Of a DNA stretch of 64,000 bases, positions 9,088-18,155 are shown piece by piece; position 1 is the first letter of the stretch; every line of letters starts with the position of its first letter. A program made the translations under genes and the position numbers. The notes beneath the pieces are model-generated. The model was not told the origin of the DNA, searched no databases, and saw only the letters and a list, made by a program, of their open reading frames with translations. Source of the DNA: Pedobacter heparinus DSM 2366 (lineage in GTDB: Bacteria; Bacteroidota; Bacteroidia; Sphingobacteriales; Sphingobacteriaceae). The stretch is from positions 3,720,001-3,784,000 of the forward strand of contig NC_013061.1 of the NCBI RefSeq assembly GCF_000023825.1, in the 5' to 3' direction.

Positions 9088-10101
9088 ATGGACGACAATG
9101 ACGCGATCATAAAAATTGACAATACCTTATCATTGCCATTGTACAAACAGATTGTGGCATCTGTTCACGATGCCATAACCAGCGGGGTATTGAAAAACGG
9201 GGATATGTTACCCTCTGTAAATTCCACAGCGGCGGCGCATTCTTTGGCAAGGGGCTCCATATTTAAGGCCTATAATGAATTGAAAACAGCCGGGATTATC
9301 GATTCTACTCCCGGAAAAGGATATTTTGTGACCAGTACAAATGTACAGGCAAAGAAAAATATTTTTTTGCTGCTCAGTACATTCAACCCTTACCGGGAAG
9401 TGTTGTACAATGCCTTTATCGGGCAGATCAAAAACCAGGCTACAGTAGATCTTTATTTTCACCATCACAACATCAGCGTTTTTGAAACACTGGTCCAAAA
9501 CCATGCAGCCTACTACAATACTTTTGTGATCATGCCCGAGATCAACAAGAAAACGGAAGGCATTTTAAAACAACTTGACCCTAAAAAACTCTATATTCTT
9601 GATTCAGGACTGGATGAGTTTGGCAACATCTATCCCTCTGTATGCCAGAACTATGAAAAAGACATTTCGGATATCCTGAAATTACATTTTGAACAGCTCA
9701 AAAAATATAAACGGATGATCTTATTGTTTCCCGACAACATTAAAACTGAGGGTGTGGTAAATGGCTTTACTGCTGTATTTAAAAAAACAAATTTTCCGGC
9801 CATGGTAATCAGGGATACGCCTAATTATGAACCGCAGCAGTTTGACTGTTGCATTGTTATGGACGATATTGACCTGGTCAGACTGATGAGGACAGCCAGG
9901 AAGAACAAATGGAAACTGGGTAGCGATATCGGTATCCTTTCCTATAACGAAACTCCGCTCAAAAGCATCATTGCTGATGGGATTACGACCATTACCACAG
10001 ATTTTGAACAGATGGGAAGATCGATGGCAGACATGATCATCAAAAACAAACCAAAGCGGATCGAAAATCCTTTTCTAATGATCGACAGAAAATCTTTTTA
10101 A
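9088..10101 (+). CDS. GntR-family regulator with LacI-type sugar-binding domain
   Basis: 337 residues with a good ribosome site (AGAGGAAG) just before the ATG. Residues 1-85 form a GntR winged helix (PLYKQIVASVHDAITSGVLKNGDMLPSVN..., then LARGSIFKAYNELKTAGII). The remainder resembles a periplasmic-binding-protein fold (FVIMPEINKKTEG, LFPDNIKTEGVVNGF, DIGILSYNETPLKSII). This is the usual sugar-responsive architecture in Bacteroidota. It follows the AraC gene by 64 bases and is a candidate for the tandem repeats at 7112-7131. Confidence 0.88.
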   Translation: MDDNDAIIKIDNTLSLPLYKQIVASVHDAITSGVLKNGDMLPSVNSTAAAHSLARGSIFKAYNELKTAGIIDSTPGKGYFVTSTNVQAKKNIFLLLSTFNPYREVLYNAFIGQIKNQATVDLYFHHHNISVFETLVQNHAAYYNTFVIMPEINKKTEGILKQLDPKKLYILDSGLDEFGNIYPSVCQNYEKDISDILKLHFEQLKKYKRMILLFPDNIKTEGVVNGFTAVFKKTNFPAMVIRDTPNYEPQQFDCCIVMDDIDLVRLMRTARKNKWKLGSDIGILSYNETPLKSIIADGITTITTDFEQMGRSMADMIIKNKPKRIENPFLMIDRKSF

Positions 10102-10110
10102 CAGTGCGGT

Positions 10111-10428
10111 TTATCGGGCTTCATACATTCCGATGAGCTTTGCCTGTAAGTTCATCATCTCTTTTTCAACATACTGTAGTTTTTCCTTTAACTTTTTATT
10201 TTCCTCTTTCAGCAGGTCGTCCCCATTATGGCCCGGCAAAAGTGTGCAGGGCTCTACCCCCAATACATCAGCTACCTGTATTAATCTGGTAATGTTGATG
10301 TCGGTAATTTCACATTCAATTTTACTATACGCAGGAACAGAAATATCTAACATACCTGCCATGTCTTTTTGTGCCCACTTTTTCTGGCGCCTGAGCATTT
10401 TTATCTTTTTACCAGTGCTATCATTCAT
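10111..10428 (-). CDS. Small XRE-family helix-turn-helix protein with C-terminal coiled coil
   Basis: 105 residues. An XRE/HTH_3 domain fills residues 5-65 (KKIKMLRRQKKWAQKDMAG, ISVPAYSKIECEITDINI). It is followed by a charged heptad-like segment (LLKEENKKLKEKLQYVEKE) expected to form a dimerising coiled coil. Convergent with the GntR gene (9 bases apart). Proteins of this size and layout are common regulators in Sphingobacteria. Target genes are not apparent. Confidence 0.8.
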   Translation of the reverse strand: MNDSTGKKIKMLRRQKKWAQKDMAGMLDISVPAYSKIECEITDINITRLIQVADVLGVEPCTLLPGHNGDDLLKEENKKLKEKLQYVEKEMMNLQAKLIGMYEAR

Positions 10429-10626
10429 TTCTTGGCGTATTATCTTTAGAGTTGGTTCGGTTTTCCCCGAAGATAATTATGTGAACTCAAGAAGCCGCTG
10501 TTCAATTTATTCATTTATACCCAATTTACCTCATCCATTTAATCCCATTTGATAGGGTATTGTTATCCTTTCAGCAGAAGATCGTAAAAATTCCAGCCAG
10601 TATATTTTATTTTCAAAAAAATTTGC

Positions 10627-10668
10627 GCAACCAAATAATTGCATTTATATTTGCAACCAAATAGTTGC
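10627..10668. promoter_or_regulatory. Two copies of a palindromic operator before the ArsR-type gene
   Basis: Two 16-base sites, GCAACCAAATAATTGC (10627-10642) and GCAACCAAATAGTTGC (10653-10668), lie on the same face of the DNA, 26 bases apart. The second is a perfect GCAAC-N6-GTTGC palindrome ending 6 bases before the ATG at 10674. They look like autoregulatory sites of the ArsR-type repressor. Confidence 0.65.
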
Positions 10669-10673
10669 ATATA

Positions 10674-11015
10674 ATGATTACAAGAAGAGACGTATTTCAG
10701 GCCATAGCCGATCCCATACGCAGGGATATCATCCTGAAAATTGCTGCAGAACCCTTAAACCTCAATGCCGTTGCCGAGAGCTTCGATATCAGCAGGCAGG
10801 CCATATCGAAGCATATACAAATCCTGACCGAATGCGGCCTGATAGAGATTACCCAAAAAGGAAGGGAGCGCTACTGCCAGGTAAAAATGGACAAACTGGA
10901 TGAGGTGAGCGACTGGGTAGTAAAATCCAAAAAACTATGGGTAAACCGTTTCGAAAAACTGGACAATTACCTCAAAGAAATTCAAACCAAAGACAAAAAT
11001 GATGGAACAATCTAA
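10674..11015 (+). CDS. ArsR-family winged-helix repressor (SRPBCC-linked type)
   Basis: 113 residues from the ATG at 10674 (MITRRDVFQAIADPIRRDIIL); a TTG nine bases earlier lies inside the operator and is not favoured. The winged helix covers residues 5-80, with the recognition helix SRQAISKHIQILTECGLI. The metal-binding ELCVCD motif of ArsR/SmtB proteins is absent, as is usual for the subgroup paired with SRPBCC proteins. It overlaps the next gene by 17 bases, so the two are one operon, apparently autoregulated through the palindromes just upstream. Confidence 0.9.
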   Translation: MITRRDVFQAIADPIRRDIILKIAAEPLNLNAVAESFDISRQAISKHIQILTECGLIEITQKGRERYCQVKMDKLDEVSDWVVKSKKLWVNRFEKLDNYLKEIQTKDKNDGTI

Positions 11016-11490
11016 AAAAGAACTTTTCATTACGCATCTTTTTGATGCGCCCAGGGAAGTTGTATTCAGGGCCTGGACCGATCCTGAACAGCTAAAGCAC
11101 TGGTATGCCCCGGACGGCTGTACCATAGAGTTTAAAACCATTGATGTACGGGAAACAGGTAGTTTCCATTCCTGCATCCACGATCCGGTTCATGGCCCCT
11201 GCTGGATTAAAGGTATTTACAAGGAGGTCATATTTCCTGAAAAACTGGTTTTTTCGATGATCCTCAGCAATGAAAAAGCTGAAGATGTACGCGCTATAGC
11301 AGCAGGAAAACCGGAAGAATGGCCTGAAGAAATATTAACTACCGTAACTTTTACCAGTATTGGCCAGCAGACCAAGCTTGCCATACACCAGACTGTAGAT
11401 GAAGCGGAAGCTAAAAAGACCGGTGCTTACCAAAGCTGGATCAAAATGTTCAATAAACTGGCCGCACTTATTGATGTAAAAACTGATTAA
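10999..11490 (+). CDS. SRPBCC (AHSA1-like) domain protein
   Basis: 163 residues; ATG at 10999 or the adjacent ATG at 11002. The START/Bet-v1-like fold is recognised from HLFDAPREVVFRAWTDPEQLKHWY, GSFHSCIHDPVHG and the late YQSWIKMFNKLAALI helix. Such proteins bind hydrophobic ligands and are typically co-transcribed with an ArsR-type repressor, as here. The ligand is unknown. A strong terminator follows. Confidence 0.88.
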   Translation: MMEQSKKELFITHLFDAPREVVFRAWTDPEQLKHWYAPDGCTIEFKTIDVRETGSFHSCIHDPVHGPCWIKGIYKEVIFPEKLVFSMILSNEKAEDVRAIAAGKPEEWPEEILTTVTFTSIGQQTKLAIHQTVDEAEAKKTGAYQSWIKMFNKLAALIDVKTD

Positions 11491-11495
11491 AAAAC

Positions 11496-11532
11496 AAAAA
11501 CCGGGGCATCCATTAGGAACACCCCGGTTTTT
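11496..11532 (+). terminator. Rho-independent terminator after the ArsR/SRPBCC operon
   Basis: Inverted arms AAAAACCGGGG (11496-11506) and CCCCGGTTTTT (11522-11532) flank a 15-base loop. The T run on one side and A run on the other make it usable in both directions. Confidence 0.85.
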
Positions 11533-11533
11533 G

Positions 11534-11590
11534 CTAAGCGTTGGCCTCTGAATATTTCTTAAAATTATCAAGGATAGCCTGCCATCCCCC
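11534..11590 (-). pseudogene. Remnant of an SRPBCC/AHSA1-type C-terminus
   Basis: On the minus strand, 18 codons read GGWQAILDNFKKYSEANA and then stop. This resembles the C-terminal helix of AHSA1-type SRPBCC proteins. A TAG stands immediately upstream in the same frame and no start is available, so it is a fragment, not a gene. It sits between a terminator and the end of the LytTR regulator. Confidence 0.45.
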
Positions 11591-11604
11591 CTACTGCATT
11601 ATTT

Positions 11605-12339
11605 TTACAACCACTTACTCAAATACCCATTAAAAGCTTCCTTATACTGATCGCCAATACTGATGCTCAGCTCCCCAATGCTTACTGCATTTTTAGTTAC
11701 CGATGTTATTTTTTCCAGTTGTACAATGTACGAGCGGTGCACACGCATAAATGTTTTCGGAGAAAGCTTTTGTTCCAGCGCCTTTAAACTGGTTAATGTT
11801 AAAACAGGTTTATCGGTATGCTCCAGGTATACTTTTACATAGTCTTTTAAGCCCTCAATATAAATAATGTCTTTTATGGCAACCCTTACCAGCTGATATT
11901 CAACTTTTAAAAATAAATATCCTTCCTGTTCTGCAGTACTTCCTGTCAGGGCAGCAGCCTGCTGCATTTCGGCATATGCCCTTGCCTTATCAGCTGCCTT
12001 TAAAAATTCTTCATAATCAAAGGGTTTCAACAGGTAATCCAATGCATCCACTTTATAGCCCTCAAGCGCATAATTGTTAAATGCAGTGGTAAATATTAAC
12101 CTGGGCCTCCTGTTTCCAGATCTGCCATCAAGCATTCTGGCCAGCTGCAGACCAGTCAGATCAGGCATCTGGATATCCAGAAAGATGAGGTCTATGTCTT
12201 GTTCATTTAATGTTTCCAGTGCTTTTATACCACTCGAAAAACTTCCCTTTAATTTCAGGAAAGGTGTTTGTTCTATAAAACTACAGATCAAACCCAGCGC
12301 CAGTGGCTCATCATCTACTGCTATGCAATTCAGTATCAT
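11605..12339 (-). CDS. LytTR-family response regulator
   Basis: 244 residues from the ATG at 12339. The receiver domain has the acidic pocket DDEP (9-12), phospho-acceptor Asp55 in FLDIQMPD and the late Lys in LLKPFDYEEF. A LytTR DNA-binding domain occupies about residues 140-244 (IKDIIYIEGLKDYVKVYLE, FMRVHRSYIVQL). The start lies 29 bases inside the kinase gene, so they are coupled. The pair is divergent from the TolC-MacAB-like operon, which is its likely target. Confidence 0.93.
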   Translation of the reverse strand: MILNCIAVDDEPLALGLICSFIEQTPFLKLKGSFSSGIKALETLNEQDIDLIFLDIQMPDLTGLQLARMLDGRSGNRRPRLIFTTAFNNYALEGYKVDALDYLLKPFDYEEFLKAADKARAYAEMQQAAALTGSTAEQEGYLFLKVEYQLVRVAIKDIIYIEGLKDYVKVYLEHTDKPVLTLTSLKALEQKLSPKTFMRVHRSYIVQLEKITSVTKNAVSIGELSISIGDQYKEAFNGYLSKWL

Positions 12340-13405
12340 CAAGAACAAGGTTTAAGTGAACAATAAATTCAGCTGGTCCAGCGGTTTCATAAGCCGAAAA
12401 ATTATGTCTGCCCGGGTATAACAATTCAAGTCTTCTTTTGGTGTTGCTCAGCCCTATTCCGCCATAGCCATCAGCAGTTTCTGCATAATTGTTAAATACG
12501 CGGTTCTTTATGGTCATGCTCAGCTCATTCCCCTTTAATTCAATAACAATAGCTATCACCGATGGTTCTGTAGTACTAACCCCATATTTAAACGCATTTT
12601 CTATATAGGGCAAAAACAGCATTGGGGCAATCGGGGGATCATACTTTAATACGGGCTCTTCAAAAACCACAGTAGTCAGCCCATTTAAGCGCAGTTTCAT
12701 CAGTTCTATATAATCTACAATAAAAGAAATTTCCTTACTGATTGGGGTACTCCCCGTTTGGGTCTCATAAAGCAGGTAACGCATCATTCTTGAAAGTTTA
12801 TGCAGTGCCTTACGCGACTTTTCAATATCAACATGGGTCAGGGCATAAATATTGTTCAGCGTATTGAAAAAGAAATGGGGATTGATCTGCGCCTTTAAAA
12901 AGGAAAGTTCGGAGGCTATCTTTTCCTTTTCCAATGCTTCCCGGCCCTGTTGATCGGCCTGCCATTTCCTGATCAGGGTTACACTGGTACTGATCCCGAC
13001 CATAAACAAGGTCATCATCAGCAGGAAAACATCAATCCTGCCCGAGCGTTTCGGAGGCCTTTGAATACCAATTTCACTAAAAGCCCGATCCATCAGCCCG
13101 GGTAAATTCAAGGCATTGTCGACCATTTTTATCAGCGGCCCGGCCAGCACTGCGATAACAAGAATAACAAGGACATAAATAAGGATCTTGTTTTTCAGGA
13201 GCAACCGGGGCACAAACAACTGGCTGTTCATATAAAATACGATGATCAGCATGAGCAATACGCAGCTTTGTTTGACCCAGAACTCAAAGGGGACATGGAT
13301 GTTCCAGGATAAAGGCTGATGAAAAAGGAGCACAAAAGCAAATAAAAGCCATGAAAACAGATGGAGTAAGACGGCTATATAGGAACGGTTTGTTACTGCA
13401 AACAT
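12311..13405 (-). CDS. LytS-type sensor histidine kinase
   Basis: 364 residues. Four hydrophobic segments in residues 10-145 anchor it in the inner membrane with little extracellular sequence. The His_kinase domain carries the H box KAQINPHFFFNTLNNIYAL with His177. An HATPase region follows (LPYIENAFKYGVS, GYGGIGLSNTKRRLELLYPG). Partner of the overlapping LytTR regulator. It may sense membrane stress or the exported compound of the divergent efflux operon; that is inference. Confidence 0.93.
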   Translation of the reverse strand: MFAVTNRSYIAVLLHLFSWLLFAFVLLFHQPLSWNIHVPFEFWVKQSCVLLMLIIVFYMNSQLFVPRLLLKNKILIYVLVILVIAVLAGPLIKMVDNALNLPGLMDRAFSEIGIQRPPKRSGRIDVFLLMMTLFMVGISTSVTLIRKWQADQQGREALEKEKIASELSFLKAQINPHFFFNTLNNIYALTHVDIEKSRKALHKLSRMMRYLLYETQTGSTPISKEISFIVDYIELMKLRLNGLTTVVFEEPVLKYDPPIAPMLFLPYIENAFKYGVSTTEPSVIAIVIELKGNELSMTIKNRVFNNYAETADGYGGIGLSNTKRRLELLYPGRHNFSAYETAGPAEFIVHLNLVLDDTELHSSR

Positions 13406-13589
13406 TTACTTAAAATTAATGTTTTGTTAGATGTGTACAAGGTAACTAACCTTATGAGACAACTGCAAATCTTTCCGTCGATACTTAAGCGCTCCCGGTC
13501 GGTATATTTCCAATACTGGTCTATCTCATTTTTTTTAGCCGCCAAATTGCTGTTGATTTGATCAGTCAATCTAGATTTTATATACAGAT

Positions 13590-14924
13590 ATGTCAAGAAT
13601 AGCCATGAAAATTCTGCTGCTTTTATGCTTTAGCGGATTTAGTCTGCCAGGCTTCAGCCAGGATACTGCATCAAAAGTTTTGCCGCCGGTCTGGGACCTT
13701 GCAGCATGTTTGCAATATGCTAAAGAGAACAACATTCAGATCAGGAGCCTGCAGCTGGACAAACAAAGTGCAGAACAGGATCAGCTGCTGGCCAAATCGG
13801 CCTTACTGCCGGACCTGTATGGCTCGGCTTCGCAGAACTTTAACCATTATAACCAGGCTACAGCTACCAATGGAAATGCGCTCAATTACTCCGGATCAGT
13901 AGGTTTAAATTCTTCATGGACACTCTATAGAGGTGGCTACCTTAAAACTGACATCAAACAAAAGGACTTATCTGTCCAGGCTGCCAATTTTAACATACTG
14001 CAGCAGGAAAACGACATTACTTTACAGATTACCCAGGCTTACCTGAACATTCTGGTAGATAAGGAAAGTATTATCTATAACCAGGACCTTGTAAAAACTT
14101 CCGAAGCCCAGCTTGACCAGGCCCAGCGCCAGTTTAAAGCAGGTTCGGTAGCACGTAAAGTTGTTGCACAGTTTGAGGCCCAGCTGGCGGGCGACAGGTA
14201 TAACCTGAATGCAGCTGAAAATGCTGAGCGAAAAGATAAAATAACACTTAAACAATTGCTGCAACTTCCTGATTCAAAACGTTTCGACATTGTGAAACCC
14301 GATACCATACTTTCTGTAGAAAATATAACAGATCTAAACACAGTTCAGCAATATGCCCTTCAAAACCGCCCGGAAGTAAAAAATGCCGAATTGGGTGTAC
14401 AGATCTCCGACCTGGGGCTCAGCAAGGCCAGAGCAGGTTATCTGCCTTCATTAACACTCGGTGCGGGTATCGGCAGCAGTTATGCCAGAGATCCGAATTA
14501 CAATGTATTCAGGCAATTTGACAATAATTTTAACCAGCAGGTCGGCTTCACTTTATCGGTCCCGATTTTTACCAACCGGCAGAACAAGACCAATGTGGCC
14601 AAAGCGAAAATTGACATTGCCCAGGCAAAGCTGACTTTGGAAAACACAAAAACTACGCTGGCATTAAATACTGAAAGCGCCTATATCAATGCGCAGAATT
14701 CACAAAGCCAATACTTATCTGCTGCCGAACAGCTAAAATATAATCAGGAAGTATTCCGCATTGCCAATCAGGAATTAAAAATTGGTGCTGCAAATATTGT
14801 TGAGTTCTATCAGCAAAGAAACCTGTATGTACAGGCTATGCAATCTTATATACAGGCCAAATACAATGCGGCACTGGCTGCAAAAATCTATGAATTTTAC
14901 CTCGGAACACCTATAAAATTGTAA
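13590..14924 (+). CDS. TolC-family outer-membrane efflux protein
   Basis: 444 residues with an N-terminal signal peptide (alternative start at 13605, MKILLLLCFSGFSLPGFSQ). Two long alpha-helical OEP repeats are visible, with the characteristic NNIQIRSLQLDKQSAEQDQLLAKSALLPDL and later ENRPE-like QYALQNRPEVKNAELGVQIS stretches. It forms the trimeric outer-membrane duct for the inner-membrane exporter encoded next (2-base gap). First gene of a four-gene operon that reads away from the kinase gene. Confidence 0.92.
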   Translation: MSRIAMKILLLLCFSGFSLPGFSQDTASKVLPPVWDLAACLQYAKENNIQIRSLQLDKQSAEQDQLLAKSALLPDLYGSASQNFNHYNQATATNGNALNYSGSVGLNSSWTLYRGGYLKTDIKQKDLSVQAANFNILQQENDITLQITQAYLNILVDKESIIYNQDLVKTSEAQLDQAQRQFKAGSVARKVVAQFEAQLAGDRYNLNAAENAERKDKITLKQLLQLPDSKRFDIVKPDTILSVENITDLNTVQQYALQNRPEVKNAELGVQISDLGLSKARAGYLPSLTLGAGIGSSYARDPNYNVFRQFDNNFNQQVGFTLSVPIFTNRQNKTNVAKAKIDIAQAKLTLENTKTTLALNTESAYINAQNSQSQYLSAAEQLKYNQEVFRIANQELKIGAANIVEFYQQRNLYVQAMQSYIQAKYNAALAAKIYEFYLGTPIKL

Positions 14925-14926
14925 CC

Positions 14927-16177
14927 ATGAAGTCTAGAAAAACCATTTTAATTATCGCATCAGTTATCGTTGTACTCGGACTGATATGGTATTTCTTTTT
15001 AAGGACAAAAGAACAACCGGTTGTACTTAGTCAGGAAAAGCCGACTATAGGGCCAATTTCTTCGAGTGTAACGGCTACCGGAACCGTGCAGCCCGTGGAC
15101 ACGGTTATTGTAGGTACCCAGGTTTCCGGAACCATTTCGGCACTGTATGCCGACTTCAATTCTACAGTTAAAAAAGGACAGTTGCTGGCCCAGCTTGACA
15201 AAACATTGATCCAGACAACGGTTGACCAGGCCAGGGCCAGTGTGGCACAGGCACAAAGTAACCAGGCTTACCAGCAGGCAAATTTTAACAGGCAAAAACA
15301 ACTGTTTGAAACGGGTTCGATCAGCCGGGCAGACTACGACCAGGCATTAAATAACCTTCAGGTAGCTACTGCAAGCGTAAACAATGCCAGGGCCCAGTTA
15401 AGATCTGCCGAAAGGAACCTTTCTTTTACACAAATCTACTCGCCTATAGATGGCGTGGTACTGGGCAGGAGTGTAAGTATTGGTCAAACTGTGGCAGCAA
15501 GTTTTAATACGCCAACCATTTTCTCCATTGCTAAAGACATCACTAAAATGCAGGTACAGGCAAAAGTAGATGAGGCCGATATAGGGAACGTAGCCAAAGG
15601 ACAACGTGCTACCTTTACCGTTGATGCTTTTATTGATGATACCTTTAACGGGACAGTGAAAGACATCCGTTTACAACCTTCTATATCCTCAAACGTAGTG
15701 ACCTATGCTACCTTAATTGATGCACCAAATGACAACAAGAAATTAAAACCAGGGATGACGGCAAACATCATCATTTATACAAAAGAAGTGAATGATGCCT
15801 TACTGATCTCGGCCCAGGCCCTAAAGTTCAGGCCGGATTCGGCTTCATTGAAAAATTATGAGATTATTCCGCTCCCCCACAAAAAAAGAGGCGATAAAAC
15901 GGGAAGCAACAAGCCCAGGAGAGATAAAACGGCAGGAAAAGCAAATGGAGAAACAGTCATGACCGAACCTTCATATGTATGGGTATTGGATGGACAGAAG
16001 CTTATCCAGAAAAAGATAAAAACAGGTTTAAACGACAATACCCATGTAGAAGTACTGGAGGGGCTTACACAAAATGATATTGTAATTAACGGAATGGAGG
16101 GGGGTGTAACCGCAGCGCCGGCCGCAGCAGCCACCAGTCCTTTTATGCCGCAAAGAAGAGGAGGAAGCAGACGATGA
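14927..16177 (+). CDS. MacA-like periplasmic membrane fusion protein
   Basis: 416 residues. One N-terminal membrane helix (IASVIVVLGLIWYFFL) anchors it. Two lipoyl half-motifs (VGTQVSGTISALYADFNSTVKKGQLLAQLD and YSPIDGVVLGRSVSIGQTV) flank a helical hairpin rich in Gln and Ala, followed by the beta-barrel and a membrane-proximal domain. The C-terminus is a low-complexity Ala/Arg-rich tail. It bridges the ABC transporter and TolC-like channel. The next gene overlaps it by 4 bases. Confidence 0.92.
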   Translation: MKSRKTILIIASVIVVLGLIWYFFLRTKEQPVVLSQEKPTIGPISSSVTATGTVQPVDTVIVGTQVSGTISALYADFNSTVKKGQLLAQLDKTLIQTTVDQARASVAQAQSNQAYQQANFNRQKQLFETGSISRADYDQALNNLQVATASVNNARAQLRSAERNLSFTQIYSPIDGVVLGRSVSIGQTVAASFNTPTIFSIAKDITKMQVQAKVDEADIGNVAKGQRATFTVDAFIDDTFNGTVKDIRLQPSISSNVVTYATLIDAPNDNKKLKPGMTANIIIYTKEVNDALLISAQALKFRPDSASLKNYEIIPLPHKKRGDKTGSNKPRRDKTAGKANGETVMTEPSYVWVLDGQKLIQKKIKTGLNDNTHVEVLEGLTQNDIVINGMEGGVTAAPAAAATSPFMPQRRGGSRR

Positions 16178-16920
16178 GTGGCAAGATCCTGGAAATACAC
16201 GATGTAAAACGCGAGTTTATTATGGGGACTGAAACCGTCAGGGCTTTAAAAGGAGTTTCTTTTGATGTGGATTCGGGTGAGTTTTTAACCATCATGGGCA
16301 GCAGCGGATCGGGCAAAACCACTTTATTAAATATGCTGGGTTGCCTGGACAAGCCAACAGAAGGCACTTACCTGCTGGATGGGGTAAATGTGAAGGAACT
16401 GAGCAGAGATGAACTGGCCAAATTAAGGAACCATAAGATTGGGTTTGTGTTTCAGGCCTATAACTTACTGCCCCGCACCTCGGCCCTTGAAAATGTGGAA
16501 CTTCCGCTGTTGTATAATCCTGAAATTGGGAATAAAGAGCGCAAAGAAAGGGCAATTGCTGCATTACAGGCTGTGAAACTGGATGGTAGGTTTGACCATA
16601 TGCCCAACCAGCTGTCGGGCGGGCAACAACAGCGTGTGGCCATTGCCAGGGCCCTGGTCAATGAACCAGTGATGATTCTTGCAGATGAGGCCACAGGTAA
16701 CCTGGATACCCGTACATCCTACGAGATCATGTCACTGATGCAGGAACTGAACCAGAATGGCAAGACCATTGTATTTGTTACCCATGAGCCAGATATTGCT
16801 GCTTTCAGCAGCAGGACCGTAATGCTAAAGGACGGCAGGGTACAAAAAGATTCCATCAATAACAACACCAGACTGGCAAAGGATGCACTTGCAGCTCTCC
16901 CTCAAACAGACGATTATTAA
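16174..16920 (+). CDS. MacB-type ABC transporter ATPase
   Basis: 248 residues, cytoplasmic. Walker A is [10 protein letters not shown] (41-50), the Q loop lies in [12 protein letters not shown], the signature [15 protein letters not shown] near 145, Walker [15 protein letters not shown] and the switch His in VFVTHEPD. This is the LolD/MacB subgroup. It pairs with the permease that follows after 9 bases; together with the fusion protein and TolC homologue it makes a tripartite pump for peptides, antibiotics or lipidic compounds. Confidence 0.95.
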   Translation: MSGKILEIHDVKREFIMGTETVRALKGVSFDVDSGEFLTIMGSSGSGKTTLLNMLGCLDKPTEGTYLLDGVNVKELSRDELAKLRNHKIGFVFQAYNLLPRTSALENVELPLLYNPEIGNKERKERAIAALQAVKLDGRFDHMPNQLSGGQQQRVAIARALVNEPVMILADEATGNLDTRTSYEIMSLMQELNQNGKTIVFVTHEPDIAAFSSRTVMLKDGRVQKDSINNNTRLAKDALAALPQTDDY

Positions 16921-16929
16921 ATTAAAGCC

Positions 16930-18150
16930 ATGAAGTTCATCAACCTTATCAGATTAGCCATTAAAGCACTGCAACGCAATAAACTACGTGCATTACTCAC
17001 CATGCTGGGAATTATTATAGGGGTAGCTTCGGTAATTACCATGATGTCTATCGGAGAGGGTTCCAAACAGAGCATTAATGCTTCCCTGGCAAGTATGGGC
17101 TCTAATATGATTACCATTATGCCTTACAGCAATGTACCAGGTGGCGCACGTATGATGGGCAACAGTTTTAAAACACTGACCCTTAAAGATGTAGAGGCAT
17201 TGAAAAAGAATGCTGTTAATATTGCAGAAATTTCTCCGCTGGTCTCTTCAAGCGGACAATCGATAAGTGGCCCCAACAACTGGCCAACAAGCATCCAGGG
17301 TGTAAGCCCCGCATACCTTGACATCAGAAAACTTGTAGTGAAAGACGGTATAATATTTTCCGACCAGGACATCAGGTCTTCGGCTAAAGTATGCCTGCTT
17401 GGCAAAACAGTGATCGACAATCTGTTTCCCAATGGGGATGACCCGATCGGAAAGATCATCAGATTTGGCAAAATCCCTTTCCAGGTCATCGGCACCCTAG
17501 TACCAAAGGGCACCAGTAATTTCGGTCAGGATCAGGACGACATCATCATAGCCCCTTATACCACTGTACAGAAGAGGATTACTTCCTCTATTTACTTCAA
17601 TCAGATTTACGCATCAGCCACCAGCGAAGCTGCCTCTGATGCCGCTGTAGCAGAAATAACCAGCATTTTAAAAGACACACATAGAATCAGGCCCGGTGAA
17701 GAAAATGATTTTCAGGTAAGGACACAGGCTGAACTGATGACCATGATGAACTCGACCAGCAGCATGATGACTGCCCTGTTAACCGCAGTTGCCAGTATTT
17801 CGCTGGTAATTGGCGGAATCGGTATCATGAACATCATGTATGTTTCTGTAACCGAAAGGACACGCGAAATTGGGTTGAGGATGTCGATCGGGGCCAGGGG
17901 CATTGATATTTTACTGCAATTTTTAATTGAAGCCATAGTAATCAGTGTTACAGGTGGCCTGATCGGGGTGCTGCTTGGCATTTCTGCTGCCATAGCTGTT
18001 CCCGCCTGGTTGAACTGGCCAACTGTAATTTCTGAATTTTCTATTGTGATCTCCTTCCTGGTCTGTGCTTTAACAGGTATATTTTTTGGTTATTACCCCG
18101 CACTTAAAGCATCCAAACTGGATCCGATTGAAGCGCTCAGGTATGAATAG
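16930..18150 (+). CDS. MacB-type ABC transporter permease
   Basis: 406 residues. The topology is one N-terminal membrane helix (ALLTMLGIIIGVASVITMM), a large periplasmic MacB_PCD domain (about 45-250) and three C-terminal helices forming FtsX (GGIGIMNIMYVSVTERTREIGLRMSIGAR, ISFLVCALTGIFFGYYPALKASKLDPIEALRYE). This is the standard type VII ABC layout. Last gene of the operon; it meets the DUF6515-like gene tail to tail with 5 bases between. Confidence 0.94.
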   Translation: MKFINLIRLAIKALQRNKLRALLTMLGIIIGVASVITMMSIGEGSKQSINASLASMGSNMITIMPYSNVPGGARMMGNSFKTLTLKDVEALKKNAVNIAEISPLVSSSGQSISGPNNWPTSIQGVSPAYLDIRKLVVKDGIIFSDQDIRSSAKVCLLGKTVIDNLFPNGDDPIGKIIRFGKIPFQVIGTLVPKGTSNFGQDQDDIIIAPYTTVQKRITSSIYFNQIYASATSEAASDAAVAEITSILKDTHRIRPGEENDFQVRTQAELMTMMNSTSSMMTALLTAVASISLVIGGIGIMNIMYVSVTERTREIGLRMSIGARGIDILLQFLIEAIVISVTGGLIGVLLGISAAIAVPAWLNWPTVISEFSIVISFLVCALTGIFFGYYPALKASKLDPIEALRYE

Positions 18151-18155
18151 ATCGT

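Noticed and set aside
13393..13596. 67-codon minus-strand frame in the divergent control region
   Set aside because: No domain; it overlaps the start of the kinase gene and of the TolC gene and lies in promoter DNA.
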